The translations under genes were made by a program, and so were the position numbers. A stretch of DNA of 64,000 nt from JBELHR01 sp042091275. Its GTDB lineage: Bacteria > Bacteroidota > Bacteroidia > Flavobacteriales > Flavobacteriaceae. Every line of letters starts with the position of its first letter. The first letter of the stretch is position 1. The notes under the pieces were generated by a model. That model saw only the letters and a list, made by a program, of their open reading frames with translations. It was not told where the DNA came from and made no database searches. The stretch is taken from positions 69,786-133,785 of the forward strand of contig JBELHR010000002.1 of NCBI GenBank assembly GCA_042091275.1. The letters are read 5' to 3'. Shown here piece by piece: positions 32,142 through 41,224 of the stretch.

Positions 32142-35051
32142 ATGAAGTATACATTTTTTTTGTTTTTAACTCTTGTTCTGTCCTCGGTTTACGGCCAGAA
32201 TGAAGTTTTTCTCAGTGGTATAGATTCTTTGGCTCAGGAGCAATGGGTAGATTCTCAAATGGATGACATGTCGATTGATCAAAAGATTGGTCAACTCTTT
32301 ATGATTGATGTATATTCAGATAAGCGTGAGGATATAGAAAAAGTAAAATCTCTTATTGAACAATATCATATTGGAGGGCTTGTGTTCTTCCAAGGAACTG
32401 CAGAGCGCCAGGCGGAACTAACCAATTTGTATCAGACGTATTCGGAGATTCCTTTATTAATAGGTTTTGACGGGGAGTGGGGCTTGGATATGAGGTTAGA
32501 TAGCACGTTTAAATATCCCTTTAATATGACGTTGGGGGCAATTCAAAACGACTTGCTAATTGCCGAGTTCGGCTCTCAAATAGGTAAGCATCACAAGCGT
32601 ATTGGGATTGACATGAATTTTGCACCTGTTGTAGATATTAATACCAACCCTAAAAATCCAATTATTGGTAATCGCTCTTTTGGAGAGAACAAATATAATG
32701 TCAGTCGAAAGGCTTCTGCTTTTGTGAAAGGTATGCAAGAGCAAAGAGTTCTCGCAAATGCAAAACACTTTCCAGGTCATGGAGATACCGAATCGGATTC
32801 CCACAAGTCCTTGCCCTTTGTTGGTTTTGATAAAGACAGAATTGAATCTGTTGAATTGTATCCCTATAAAAAATTATTTGTAGAAGGTTTATCTTCGGTA
32901 ATGGTCGCTCATTTAAATGTACCTTCTCTGGATTCAACTCCTAGTATACCGAGCTCTTTATCTTATCCAATTGTAACCGAATTGTTACAGGATCAAATGG
33001 GATTTGAAGGACTGATTATAACCGACGCACTCAATATGAAAGGAGCGTCTAACTACGGAGATTCTAGTAGCGTGGACCTTAAAGCTTTTCAAGCGGGAAA
33101 CGACATTCTTCTATTATCGGAAGATGTTGCGAGAGGAGTTTTAGCGATTCGATCTGCTTTTGATTCTGGACAAATTACAGAATCGCGAATTGACTATTCG
33201 GTTAGAAAGATTTTAAAAGCAAAGTATTGGGCCGGACTTTCCGAATATCGACCTGTGCCTTTGCAAGATGTTCAAAAAGATATTCGTACTCCTTTTGATT
33301 ATGTTCTTTTGGAAAAGCTTTTTGAGGAGGCTATAACTTTGGTCAAAAACGAGTCTAGTTCACTTCCAATTGTAAATCTTCAGGCAAAGAGAAGAGCATA
33401 TATACACTTGGGGGATGCTTCTGGGAAAGCATTTTATAAGGCTTTGAACGCATACCAAGATATGCCGGAATTAAATCGATTTGCTGAGGATTTCTCTCAA
33501 AAAATTGAACAATACGATGAACTCATAATTGGGTATCACAAGGCGGATGACAAGTTTTGGCGATCCTATAAATTCTCGGAAGAGGAGTTGGATTTTTTAG
33601 AGAGGATTAGTGAGCGAAAGGATGTTGTTTTGACGGTCTTTACAAGTCCATATGCTCTTTTAGATTTGTCGGATTTAGGTGATTTTGAGTCTTTGGTGGT
33701 AGCCTATCAAAATGATGTTGTCGCCCAGAGAGTAACTGCTGAAAAAATATTTGGCGCCAGTTCTTTTAAAGGGAAGCTACCTGTTGGAATAAGTGAAGAG
33801 TTTCCTGTGGGAACTGGGTTGAAAAGTCCAGAACTCGGAAGGCTTTTATATCGTTTACCAGGTTCTGTGGGAGTGGATCCTCAGAAATTAAGTGAGATAG
33901 ACACCCTTCTTCAAAGTACTATCGATGAGTCCATGACACCGGGAATAGTAGTTTTGGCTGCGAGACATGGAAAAATATTTTACCATAAATCCTTTGGGTC
34001 CCACAGTTACAAAGGAGAGGTTCCTATGGAAAACCAAACCGTCTTTGATTTGGCCTCTTTGACCAAAGTTTTATCGGGAACTGCGGTTTTGATGCGTGCT
34101 ACTGAAGATGGTATTATTGATTTAGACGATAATCTGGGAAGTGTTTTTCCAGTTTTAAAGGATTCTAATAAAGATAGTTTGATTTTGAGGCAAGCGCTAT
34201 CGCATTCAGCTGGAATAAAGGCGTGGATACCTTATTATATCGAAACTTTAGACAGCGTGACTAGAGTGCCAGATTCTATTCATTACAGCAGTAGTTATTC
34301 CGACGAATTTAATATTGAGATTACAGATAGTTTGTATTTGTTGTCCTCGTATCGGGATACTATTTACAAGCGAATAGTGGATTCGGAGTTAAGACAAAAG
34401 ACAGACTATAAATACAGTGGACTCTTATTTTATCTTTTGCCTGACTTTACTTTGTCTAATTACGGTCAGGATATGGATGAATTTACTAAGTCCAATTTTT
34501 ACGATCCTATTGGGGCTTCTACCTTGGGCTATAATCCATTAGAATCCATTGATCCCAGCATTATAGCTCCTTCAGAAGAGGATGACTATTTTAGGATGGG
34601 AAGAGTAAAAGGCAGAGTTCACGATATGGGGGCAGCAATGATGGGGGGCGTCAGTGGTAATGCAGGACTTTTTGGTTCGGCTATAGATGTCGCAAAAATG
34701 ATGCAGATGTATCTTCAGAGTGGGGTTTATGGTGGTAGACGCTATTTTGATGCCTCTACTTTAGATCGCTTTAATAAAAGATATTATTTGGATATCGAAA
34801 ATAGAAGAGGTTTGGGATTTGATAAACCACAATTGGAATCGGATGGAGATTCAGAACAACGACCTGTTTCGGCTTTGAGTTTTGGGCATAGTGGTTTTAC
34901 GGGAACCTATGCTTGGGCCGACCCGGAGAATGGTTTACTTTATATTTTTCTTTCCAATAGGACTTATCCAGATATGTCAAATTCTAAACTCGTTAAAGAA
35001 AATATTAGGACTCGTGTTCAAGATTTGTTTTACGAGGCCATTATCGACTAA
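32142..35051 (+). CDS. beta-N-acetylglucosaminidase (GH3, NagZ-like) fused to a serine hydrolase
   Basis: Secreted two-domain enzyme of 969 residues. Signal peptide MKYTFFLFLTLVLSSVYGQ. GH3 domain (about 40-370) with the NagZ motif KHFPGHGDT (208-216) and nucleophile Asp295 in LIITDALNMKG; a GH3 C-terminal region follows to about 570. The end (about 585-969) is a beta-lactamase/PBP4-like serine hydrolase: SLTK at 639-642 and HSGFTGT near the end; the middle motif reads YSG, not YxN. It would free GlcNAc from muropeptides and act on peptides. I take ATG 32142, since an upstream TTG gives no better signal. Same operon as murQ and anmK. Confidence 0.93.
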   Translation: MKYTFFLFLTLVLSSVYGQNEVFLSGIDSLAQEQWVDSQMDDMSIDQKIGQLFMIDVYSDKREDIEKVKSLIEQYHIGGLVFFQGTAERQAELTNLYQTYSEIPLLIGFDGEWGLDMRLDSTFKYPFNMTLGAIQNDLLIAEFGSQIGKHHKRIGIDMNFAPVVDINTNPKNPIIGNRSFGENKYNVSRKASAFVKGMQEQRVLANAKHFPGHGDTESDSHKSLPFVGFDKDRIESVELYPYKKLFVEGLSSVMVAHLNVPSLDSTPSIPSSLSYPIVTELLQDQMGFEGLIITDALNMKGASNYGDSSSVDLKAFQAGNDILLLSEDVARGVLAIRSAFDSGQITESRIDYSVRKILKAKYWAGLSEYRPVPLQDVQKDIRTPFDYVLLEKLFEEAITLVKNESSSLPIVNLQAKRRAYIHLGDASGKAFYKALNAYQDMPELNRFAEDFSQKIEQYDELIIGYHKADDKFWRSYKFSEEELDFLERISERKDVVLTVFTSPYALLDLSDLGDFESLVVAYQNDVVAQRVTAEKIFGASSFKGKLPVGISEEFPVGTGLKSPELGRLLYRLPGSVGVDPQKLSEIDTLLQSTIDESMTPGIVVLAARHGKIFYHKSFGSHSYKGEVPMENQTVFDLASLTKVLSGTAVLMRATEDGIIDLDDNLGSVFPVLKDSNKDSLILRQALSHSAGIKAWIPYYIETLDSVTRVPDSIHYSSSYSDEFNIEITDSLYLLSSYRDTIYKRIVDSELRQKTDYKYSGLLFYLLPDFTLSNYGQDMDEFTKSNFYDPIGASTLGYNPLESIDPSIIAPSEEDDYFRMGRVKGRVHDMGAAMMGGVSGNAGLFGSAIDVAKMMQMYLQSGVYGGRRYFDASTLDRFNKRYYLDIENRRGLGFDKPQLESDGDSEQRPVSALSFGHSGFTGTYAWADPENGLLYIFLSNRTYPDMSNSKLVKENIRTRVQDLFYEAIID

Positions 35052-35081
35052 ATATTGTAGTTTTACAAAAAATAATGGGAC

Positions 35082-35858
35082 ATGAATATTAATTTAAATA
35101 AGCCTTTAGTCTTTTTTGATTTAGAAACTACAGGTATCAATATTGCTAAGGATAGGATTGTGGAAATTGCTGTTTTAAAGCTATATCCAAACGGAAATAA
35201 AGACAGTAAGACTTGGTTAGTTAACCCAGAAATTGAAATCCCTAAAGAAGCTTCAGATATACATGGTATAACTAATGAAAGAGTTGTGACAGAACCGACC
35301 TTTAAGGAACTTGCTCCTGAAATATCCAAAATGATTGCAGGTTGTGATTTGGCAGGATTTAATTCCAATCGTTTTGACATTCCTCTTCTCGCTGAGGAAA
35401 TGCTTAGAGTTGGTTTAGATTTTGATATGAAAAACAGGTCTAGTGTAGATGTTCAAACGATCTTTCACAAAAAAGAACAGAGAACTCTATCTGCGGGATA
35501 TAAATTTTATTGCGACAAGGATCTCACTGATGCCCACTCTGCTGAGGCGGATACTTTTGCCACCTATGAGATTTTATTAGCGCAGATTGAAAAGTATGAG
35601 GATTTGGGAGACTCTGTAAAGGAGTTGAGTGAATTTTCTACTCATGGTAAGCGTGCAGATTTTGCAGGTTTTATTCAATATAACGCCGAGGGAGAAGAGT
35701 GTTTTACTTTTGGAAAGTACAAAGGAAGAACCGTAAATGAGGTTTTAGAAGAAAATCCAGGTTATTATGCATGGATTCAAAATGCCGATTTCCCGCTTTA
35801 TACCAAAAAGGTATTAACCGCGATAAAACTAAAAGGACTAAACTCTAAGCTTCAGTAA
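35082..35858 (+). CDS. DEDDh 3'-5' exonuclease (DnaQ-like)
   Basis: Exonuclease of the DNA polymerase III epsilon type. Catalytic motif I is FFDLETTGIN (Asp/Glu metal ligands), motif II AGFNSNRFDIPLL, motif III DAHSAEADTFATYE with the His-Asp pair. The C-terminal part (about 205-245, FTFGKYKGRTVNEVLEENPGY) is the small domain seen in exodeoxyribonuclease X-like and DUF3820 proteins. 258 residues; not clearly the replicative proofreader. TAGTTTTA (35058-35065), one base off TAnnTTTG, is 16 bases before the ATG. Confidence 0.9.
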   Translation: MNINLNKPLVFFDLETTGINIAKDRIVEIAVLKLYPNGNKDSKTWLVNPEIEIPKEASDIHGITNERVVTEPTFKELAPEISKMIAGCDLAGFNSNRFDIPLLAEEMLRVGLDFDMKNRSSVDVQTIFHKKEQRTLSAGYKFYCDKDLTDAHSAEADTFATYEILLAQIEKYEDLGDSVKELSEFSTHGKRADFAGFIQYNAEGEECFTFGKYKGRTVNEVLEENPGYYAWIQNADFPLYTKKVLTAIKLKGLNSKLQ

Positions 35859-35860
35859 TT

Positions 35861-36346
35861 ATGTATGTAAGTTATTCAGAAATGCCCGAAAATTCAAGGG
35901 TTTGGGTTTATCAGGCTTCGAGGTCTTTGAGTGCTTCAGAACAAAAGATTATCGGTGATAATTGTGTGCTTTTTTTGGAACAATGGACGAAGCACGGTTC
36001 GGATTTAAAAGCATCTTATACTTTGGATTACAATCAATTTTTGACCTTGGTAGTGGATGAGTCCTTTATGGGAGTCTCGGGTTGTTCTATAGATGCTTCG
36101 GTTCGATTTGTGAAAGAACTAGGAAAGGCATTGGAAGTTGATTTTATGGATAAAATGAAAATAGCAGTAAAGGAAGAGGGAAATATCGTACTCTACAGTA
36201 TGAAAACTTTCAAGGATGCTGTTGTAGAAAATCAAATTAATTCTAAAGCCATAGTTTTTAATAATTTAGTTCAAACCAAAAAGGCCAAGATTGACCAATG
36301 GGAAGTAGTAGCCGCAGATAGCTGGCATAAACGCTATTTTAACTAG
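35861..36346 (+). CDS. conserved Bacteroidota protein (often named 'ABC transporter ATPase')
   Basis: A 161-residue soluble protein recognised by its start MYVSYSEMPENSRVWVYQASR and the central VDESFMGVSGCSIDASVRFVKEL. In databases this family is usually called an ABC transporter ATPase, but no Walker A, signature or Walker B motif is present and the length is far too short, so that name is not supported. Function unknown. It follows the exonuclease after 2 bases and overlaps the end of the acyltransferase by 8 bases tail to tail. Confidence 0.85.
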   Translation: MYVSYSEMPENSRVWVYQASRSLSASEQKIIGDNCVLFLEQWTKHGSDLKASYTLDYNQFLTLVVDESFMGVSGCSIDASVRFVKELGKALEVDFMDKMKIAVKEEGNIVLYSMKTFKDAVVENQINSKAIVFNNLVQTKKAKIDQWEVVAADSWHKRYFN

Positions 36347-37373
36347 AGAGTTTTAGACTGGTGAAAGCAAGGGTGTATAGTCCGATGTAAATTGTAAATG
36401 TGCTCGGAAAGAATACGCCTAAAACGGTAATTTGTATTAGGAGGTTTAATGGTACCAAACTCATACAAATTGCAAACCTAAAGGTAGATACAAACTCCAA
36501 ATCTTTTACAGAGGGTTTTAGCCTCCTCCAAATTAGGTAGGGGATGAGGTTGGTTACAATAAAAAATCCTCTAAGTATTTTCTCAAAAACGCTGTGAGAG
36601 GAGGACTTTTGTTTGCTTAGCTTAAATTTATCTAAATCAAAGTCTCTAAGTGCTGAATTGGCAGACTCGGGATTCGTGAGGTCTACTTTTGAGTAGTTTA
36701 GATAGTTTATCTTTTCGTTGTAATGATCTCCTGATACGTGAACGCACACCTTCTCTAATTTCTCTTTTACTAAGGTTCTAAGTGCGTTTGCTCGGTTTTT
36801 TTCTACTGGTAAATTAGTTAAAACTTCTTTGACGGAAATCGGATCCCCAAAGTATACCGAAGCCTTACTCAAGGCCTCTGTTGGATCGCTATAATTTAAA
36901 CCTACAGGTATTATTGTTATATCCTCTAGTTCTGGAAATGAGTCTAGAGTTCCTAAAATAATTCGTGCAAAACCGGATTTTAATGGTCTGATACGTCTCT
37001 CGATATTATGGCTACCTTCAGCGAATACCCCAAGACAGTTTCCCTTTCCGAGGATGTGCTCACACTTTTTAAAAACCGCCTCATTTTTGTACATCTGATC
37101 TTTACCATCTCTGGGACGATAAATAGGTAGCATCTTGATACGATCAAAAAAATCATTTAAATATTTGTTGCCAAAAACACTTGCTCTTGTCAAGAAATAG
37201 GGGTCTCTCGGGTTTTTACAAGCTAATAATAAAGGGTCGATAAGCGCGTTGGGGTGATTTCCAATAAAGACGACAGAACCAGTCTTAGGAATTTTCTCTC
37301 TTCCATACATTTTGACGCTTTTGAAATAAAAGAAGATTCCAAAACGGATTAAATTTTTCACGAAAGTATACAT
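36339..37373 (-). CDS. lysophospholipid/glycerol acyltransferase (PlsC-like)
   Basis: A 344-residue protein with an N-terminal PlsC-type domain: acceptor motif GNHPNALIDPLLL (about 38-50; His and Asp five residues apart, the NHPN variant) and FAEGSHNIERRIRPLKSGFARI. Two C-terminal hydrophobic segments (about 270-290 and 310-340) suggest a membrane protein. Such proteins are annotated as glycerol acyltransferases in Bacteroidota; the exact substrate is unknown. Gaps of 12 bases to the BASS gene suggest one operon. Confidence 0.85.
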   Translation of the reverse strand: MYTFVKNLIRFGIFFYFKSVKMYGREKIPKTGSVVFIGNHPNALIDPLLLACKNPRDPYFLTRASVFGNKYLNDFFDRIKMLPIYRPRDGKDQMYKNEAVFKKCEHILGKGNCLGVFAEGSHNIERRIRPLKSGFARIILGTLDSFPELEDITIIPVGLNYSDPTEALSKASVYFGDPISVKEVLTNLPVEKNRANALRTLVKEKLEKVCVHVSGDHYNEKINYLNYSKVDLTNPESANSALRDFDLDKFKLSKQKSSSHSVFEKILRGFFIVTNLIPYLIWRRLKPSVKDLEFVSTFRFAICMSLVPLNLLIQITVLGVFFPSTFTIYIGLYTLAFTSLKLSS

Positions 37374-37385
37374 ATGGATAATTGC

Positions 37386-38282
37386 CTAGGTCGGCAGCTT
37401 TTTAGAATAAAGGTAAGCAATTCCTAGTCCAGAAAAAATATCCCAAATGCCCCAAAATGCTGCTAGAAGGGCCATTCCACCGAGTCCTTCAAAGAATTGA
37501 AAGATAAGTAAAAGGCCGAGACCTGCGTTTTGAATTCCAGTTTCAATAGAGATGGTCTTGCGATCTTTTCTAGATAACTTAAATAGACTAGCCAAAACAA
37601 AACCAAGTGCTATGGCAATTAAATTATGAGTGATTACGAGTGCCATTACATGGTGGATATAACCTAAAAATATAGCCCAATTCTGAAATAGAGCAGACAA
37701 AATCATAAGGATGAAAACTGTTATTGAAAAGGGTTTTAACACCTTGGCTATTCGACCAGCAATTTTAGGTTTATAAAATCGTATCAGCATTCCAAATAGT
37801 AATGGAACACCTAGTATAAGACTAACTAGTTTAAAAAGCGTTAGAGGGTCCAAGGATATTTGGGAGAGCACCTCTTGAGTGGGACCATAAAGACTCCCGT
37901 AAAAGCTTAGGTTAAAAGGGGTCATTACGACTGACAATACAGTGGCAAATGCTGTTAGACTGACCGAGAGTGCTGTGTTTCCTCCTGCTAGTTTCGATAA
38001 AAAGTTTGAAATGTTTCCCCCCGGACAGGCTCCAATCATCATTAAGCCTAAAGCTACCGATGGAATGGGTTGAACGATTAGGACTAATAAATAGGTCAAA
38101 AAAGGAAGCGCAATAAACTGAGAAAACACACCCACAAACATAGTTTTGGGTTGTTTAAATAAATTTTTAAAGTCCGCTGTGGTAATATCTAAGGCTACAC
38201 CAAACATGATAACCGCTAAAACGATATTTAAAATCCATAAATTATCGCTGCTAAAGTTAATTTTCAAATTATCTAATTCCAT
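37386..38282 (-). CDS. bile acid:sodium symporter (BASS) family protein
   Basis: Secondary transporter with about ten membrane segments in 298 residues. Family blocks: MFGVALDITTADFKNLFKQPK, FLTYLLVLIVQPIPSVALGLMMIGACPGGNISNFLSKLAGGNTALSVSLTA (the first part of the sodium-binding crossover, given here in two overlapping pieces of the sequence about 50-115) and SIETGIQNAGLGLLL. The transported organic anion cannot be predicted; sodium coupling is likely. Two bases from the rsmE gene. Confidence 0.9.
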   Translation of the reverse strand: MELDNLKINFSSDNLWILNIVLAVIMFGVALDITTADFKNLFKQPKTMFVGVFSQFIALPFLTYLLVLIVQPIPSVALGLMMIGACPGGNISNFLSKLAGGNTALSVSLTAFATVLSVVMTPFNLSFYGSLYGPTQEVLSQISLDPLTLFKLVSLILGVPLLFGMLIRFYKPKIAGRIAKVLKPFSITVFILMILSALFQNWAIFLGYIHHVMALVITHNLIAIALGFVLASLFKLSRKDRKTISIETGIQNAGLGLLLIFQFFEGLGGMALLAAFWGIWDIFSGLGIAYLYSKKLPT

Positions 38283-38283
38283 G

Positions 38284-38994
38284 CTATTCGTTTAAAAGAG
38301 AAACGGTGTGACAGGCCACTATTGCAGCCGTTTCCGTTCTAAGTCTACTCTTACCTAAGCTGATTTCTCGGAAGGAAAATTCTTTTGCTTTTTTAATTTC
38401 ACGAGGAGAAAAATCTCCTTCGGGTCCAATTGAGATACATACGCTCTCCTTGGGATTTAGCATAGTTTTTAATGGTTGTTGTTCGCCTTTGTCACAATGT
38501 GCAATTAAATTTAGTCCTCGGTCTTTTTGACTTTCTACAAAATCATCAAAACTTTTGAGGGGGTTGATTTTTGGGAAAATAAACTTAAGAGATTGCTTAG
38601 CAGCGGCGTGTACTATTTTTTCAAAACGTTCAATTTTAACTGATTTTCGCTCTGCACGGTCACATAAAATTAGTGTTATTTCGTCTACTCCAATTTCAGT
38701 GGCTTTTTCCAAAAACCACTCTGTACGCTCGTTTAATTTGGTGGGAGCAATAGCGATGTGAAGGTAATAATCCCAAGGCTTATTTCGGACATCTACTCGG
38801 TTAATTTGAACGGAGCATTTCTTTTCATTGGCCTCTAAAATTGTTGTCTGATAATGTCTTCCACGACCATCGGTAATATTTATGATATCTCCTGTTTTTT
38901 TTCTCAGAGCCTTTACAATATGTCGACTTTCGTTTTTGTCAAACAAAAACTGGGAATTATCTTCTTCTATATCAGGTGCGTAAAAAAGTTGCAT
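38284..38994 (-). CDS. rsmE: 16S rRNA (uracil1498-N3)-methyltransferase
   Basis: SPOUT-class methyltransferase acting on U1498 of 16S rRNA with S-adenosylmethionine. An N-terminal PUA-like part (about 1-70) is followed by the SPOUT core with KATEIGVDEITLILCDRAE, ISIGPEGDFSPREI and LGKSRLRTETAAIVA, the last two forming the knotted cofactor site. 236 residues, full length. The start overlaps the stop of the upstream GNAT-like gene by one base. Confidence 0.94.
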   Translation of the reverse strand: MQLFYAPDIEEDNSQFLFDKNESRHIVKALRKKTGDIINITDGRGRHYQTTILEANEKKCSVQINRVDVRNKPWDYYLHIAIAPTKLNERTEWFLEKATEIGVDEITLILCDRAERKSVKIERFEKIVHAAAKQSLKFIFPKINPLKSFDDFVESQKDRGLNLIAHCDKGEQQPLKTMLNPKESVCISIGPEGDFSPREIKKAKEFSFREISLGKSRLRTETAAIVACHTVSLLNE

Positions 38995-40112
38995 TAGAGG
39001 TCTTTTTTAAAGGATTTTCTTCTCTTGTGCTGCACACTGTCGTATTTTTTCCAAAGGAGCTGAACATTTTGATTGTCAACCAATTCCGGATTTGTCTCCA
39101 CATGAGTAACGCCAAAATCCATGAATGTTTTTCGCATTTCATTGAATACAATTGAGGTAACCCCTTTGTTTTGATAACTAGGTTTTATTCCTATTAAATA
39201 AAATTCTGCTTTATCGTTCTTTTTTTGAGCTTGCATAAGATGCCAAAATCCAGTTGGAAACAAGCGACCATTTGCCTTTTTTAGAGCTTTACTAAAGGAT
39301 GGCATTGTTATAGCCACAGCGATCATCTCGTCATTTTCATCGAAGACGCATTTGATAAATCTCGGATTTATAAAAGCGATATAACGATGTTTGAGATACT
39401 CGATTTGCGCTTTTCCTATGGGTACAAAAACAGGGAGAGCAGCATAGGTTTCGTTAATGAGTTCGAACATTTCATTAACGTATGGGAAAACTTGATTTTT
39501 ATGTGTAAAGTTTCTCATTTTTAAATTATATCTCCTTTGAATCATATCGGAGAGTCTGTTCAATTTATTCGAGTCCACCTTATCGAAATTAAATTTGTAT
39601 TCCACCCATTCATCGGCAACATCGAATCCTAATTTTTCAAAGTGATCTTTGTAGTATGGATGGTTATATAGGGTAACCATTGTATTTTGATATTCAAAAC
39701 CTTCCACCAAAAGGCCTGCTTTGTCCATATTGGAGAAACCTACCGGCCCTTCCATATATTGGAGACCATGAGATTTTCCTATTTCTATAACTTTAGAAAT
39801 TAGCGCCTCTGTAACAGATATATCATCGATAACGTCAAACCAACCAAATCGTATTTTAGATTTTTTTTGATCTTCGATTTCAAGCCAATTCGCAATTACA
39901 GCAATTCGACCAAGCCATTCTCCATTTTTCTCAGCAATAAAAAATCTTGCCTCAGCTCTGTCAAAAACAGGATTGATTTTTGGATCTAGATTCTTTAATT
40001 CATTTGCGATAATAGACGGAGTCCAATACGGGTTGTCTTTGTAGAGTTGAAATGGAAATTTTAAGAACTTTTTTAATTCGCTTTTAGTCTTTAATTCACG
40101 TATTTCAATCAT
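38994..40112 (-). CDS. GNAT-like acyltransferase domain protein
   Basis: A 372-residue soluble protein. The N-terminus (MIEIRELKTKSELKKFLKFP FQ... region 1-60) and GRIAVIANW resemble the flavobacterial GNAT-fold family that is annotated as N-acetyltransferase or YghO-like; a second GNAT-type block, FYLIGIKPSYQNKGVTSIVFNEM, is near 300. The substrate is unknown. It overlaps the barrel protein gene by 8 bases and rsmE by 1 base, so it is the middle gene of a coupled operon. Confidence 0.75.
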   Translation of the reverse strand: MIEIRELKTKSELKKFLKFPFQLYKDNPYWTPSIIANELKNLDPKINPVFDRAEARFFIAEKNGEWLGRIAVIANWLEIEDQKKSKIRFGWFDVIDDISVTEALISKVIEIGKSHGLQYMEGPVGFSNMDKAGLLVEGFEYQNTMVTLYNHPYYKDHFEKLGFDVADEWVEYKFNFDKVDSNKLNRLSDMIQRRYNLKMRNFTHKNQVFPYVNEMFELINETYAALPVFVPIGKAQIEYLKHRYIAFINPRFIKCVFDENDEMIAVAITMPSFSKALKKANGRLFPTGFWHLMQAQKKNDKAEFYLIGIKPSYQNKGVTSIVFNEMRKTFMDFGVTHVETNPELVDNQNVQLLWKKYDSVQHKRRKSFKKDL

Positions 40113-41130
40113 ATTGATTTTTTCTAATTAATTTTTTATTCTTTCTCCTCTGCTTCTTTTTGTTTTTTTGATAGGAGTTTGGCTTTTTATCAAAAAAGTT
40201 TTTACCTCTAAGCCTTGTATTGTCATCGCCCTCGGATTTCAATTTTACTTTCTTGTACTCTTTGTGACGATTAATTCGCCAAGATACACCTAATATAGCA
40301 TTTGCTTGCAATCCATTCCAATCAAAATTACTTCCAGCACTTATGTTTAGTTGAAGGTTTTGATGGACTAAATATGCGAGACCTATTCCAAGACTTCCCG
40401 GCACAGGAAGTGTATAGGATTTAGAATTATACTCTATAAAACCTGCCCAATTATCTGTCAGAACATAATTCGAACTAACAATATACTGATCAAATTTAAA
40501 ATCTCTCAAATTAATATTGATTAAACTGCTCCAGCGCCTCGTTATATTTTGCTGCAATAAAATTTTAGATATTATTTGGGCTTCATTATTTGGATGCAAG
40601 GCGTCGTCAAGGTCTATGACAACCATATACTCAGGGTCTTTATTCAATAGCGGTAGCTCGTATCCCATTTCAAGAGCAACGGATGGAATTAGTCGCTTGT
40701 AATCGTAGGAATGTCTTTTTTTCCAACTTCTTATTTCTTTAGACTTATCGGTGTAAATAGGTTCGAATAATAGAATTTTTAAGCCAAAATAACTTGTGCT
40801 CCAACTTGCGTTTTGACGATAATTGGTGAATAGGGTATTTGGATTGACCCAAGTATAGTCGTAATTTATATTCGCATGAAGCTCCAGATTTTCAAATAGA
40901 AAACCCATTCTGAAATCTAATTTTGTATCAAAATCAACTAAGGAGGAGTAGGCTTTAATATTCGATCTAAAGTTGACTTCATTTTGATATTCAAATTGAT
41001 AGATTCCCAAACCGACCCCATAAGCAGTCTCGCTGTTACCGGGTTGACTCGAGTTGATCACATCGGTATATTGCCCAAAAACAGGCAAAAAGCAAAGCAG
41101 GGTAAGGTAAAAAAAGGGTTTCTTGGCCAT
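40105..41130 (-). CDS. putative outer membrane beta-barrel protein with basic C-terminal tail
   Basis: Signal peptide (MAKKPFFYLTLLCFLPVFG) then alternating amphipathic strands, e.g. SETAYGVGLGIYQFEYQ and LELHANINYDYTW, typical of a small outer membrane barrel (transporter-like, MetA-pathway style). I take the ATG at 41130, since the longer frame adds 14 residues before a perfect signal peptide. The barrel seems to end at SWRINRH; 52 residues follow, 21 of them Lys or Arg (YQKNKKKQRRKNKKLIRKN), an unusual end for a barrel. 341 residues. First gene of the minus-strand operon; TATATTTG 20 bases upstream. Confidence 0.65.
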   Translation of the reverse strand: MAKKPFFYLTLLCFLPVFGQYTDVINSSQPGNSETAYGVGLGIYQFEYQNEVNFRSNIKAYSSLVDFDTKLDFRMGFLFENLELHANINYDYTWVNPNTLFTNYRQNASWSTSYFGLKILLFEPIYTDKSKEIRSWKKRHSYDYKRLIPSVALEMGYELPLLNKDPEYMVVIDLDDALHPNNEAQIISKILLQQNITRRWSSLININLRDFKFDQYIVSSNYVLTDNWAGFIEYNSKSYTLPVPGSLGIGLAYLVHQNLQLNISAGSNFDWNGLQANAILGVSWRINRHKEYKKVKLKSEGDDNTRLRGKNFFDKKPNSYQKNKKKQRRKNKKLIRKNQYD

Positions 41131-41150
41131 CTTAATGTATAAAGATAACT

Positions 41151-41158
41151 CAAATATA
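41151..41158 (-). promoter_or_regulatory. -7 promoter element TATATTTG of barrel protein operon
   Basis: Exact TAnnTTTG on the minus strand, 20 bases before the ATG at 41130. TATCTTTA (41139-41146, minus) is a second, weaker candidate. Confidence 0.4.
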
Positions 41159-41224
41159 ATATTTCCATTCAATTAAGGCTTTAATGCATGCAAATTCTTA
41201 TTTTTGATAATTAAATTTACAACG

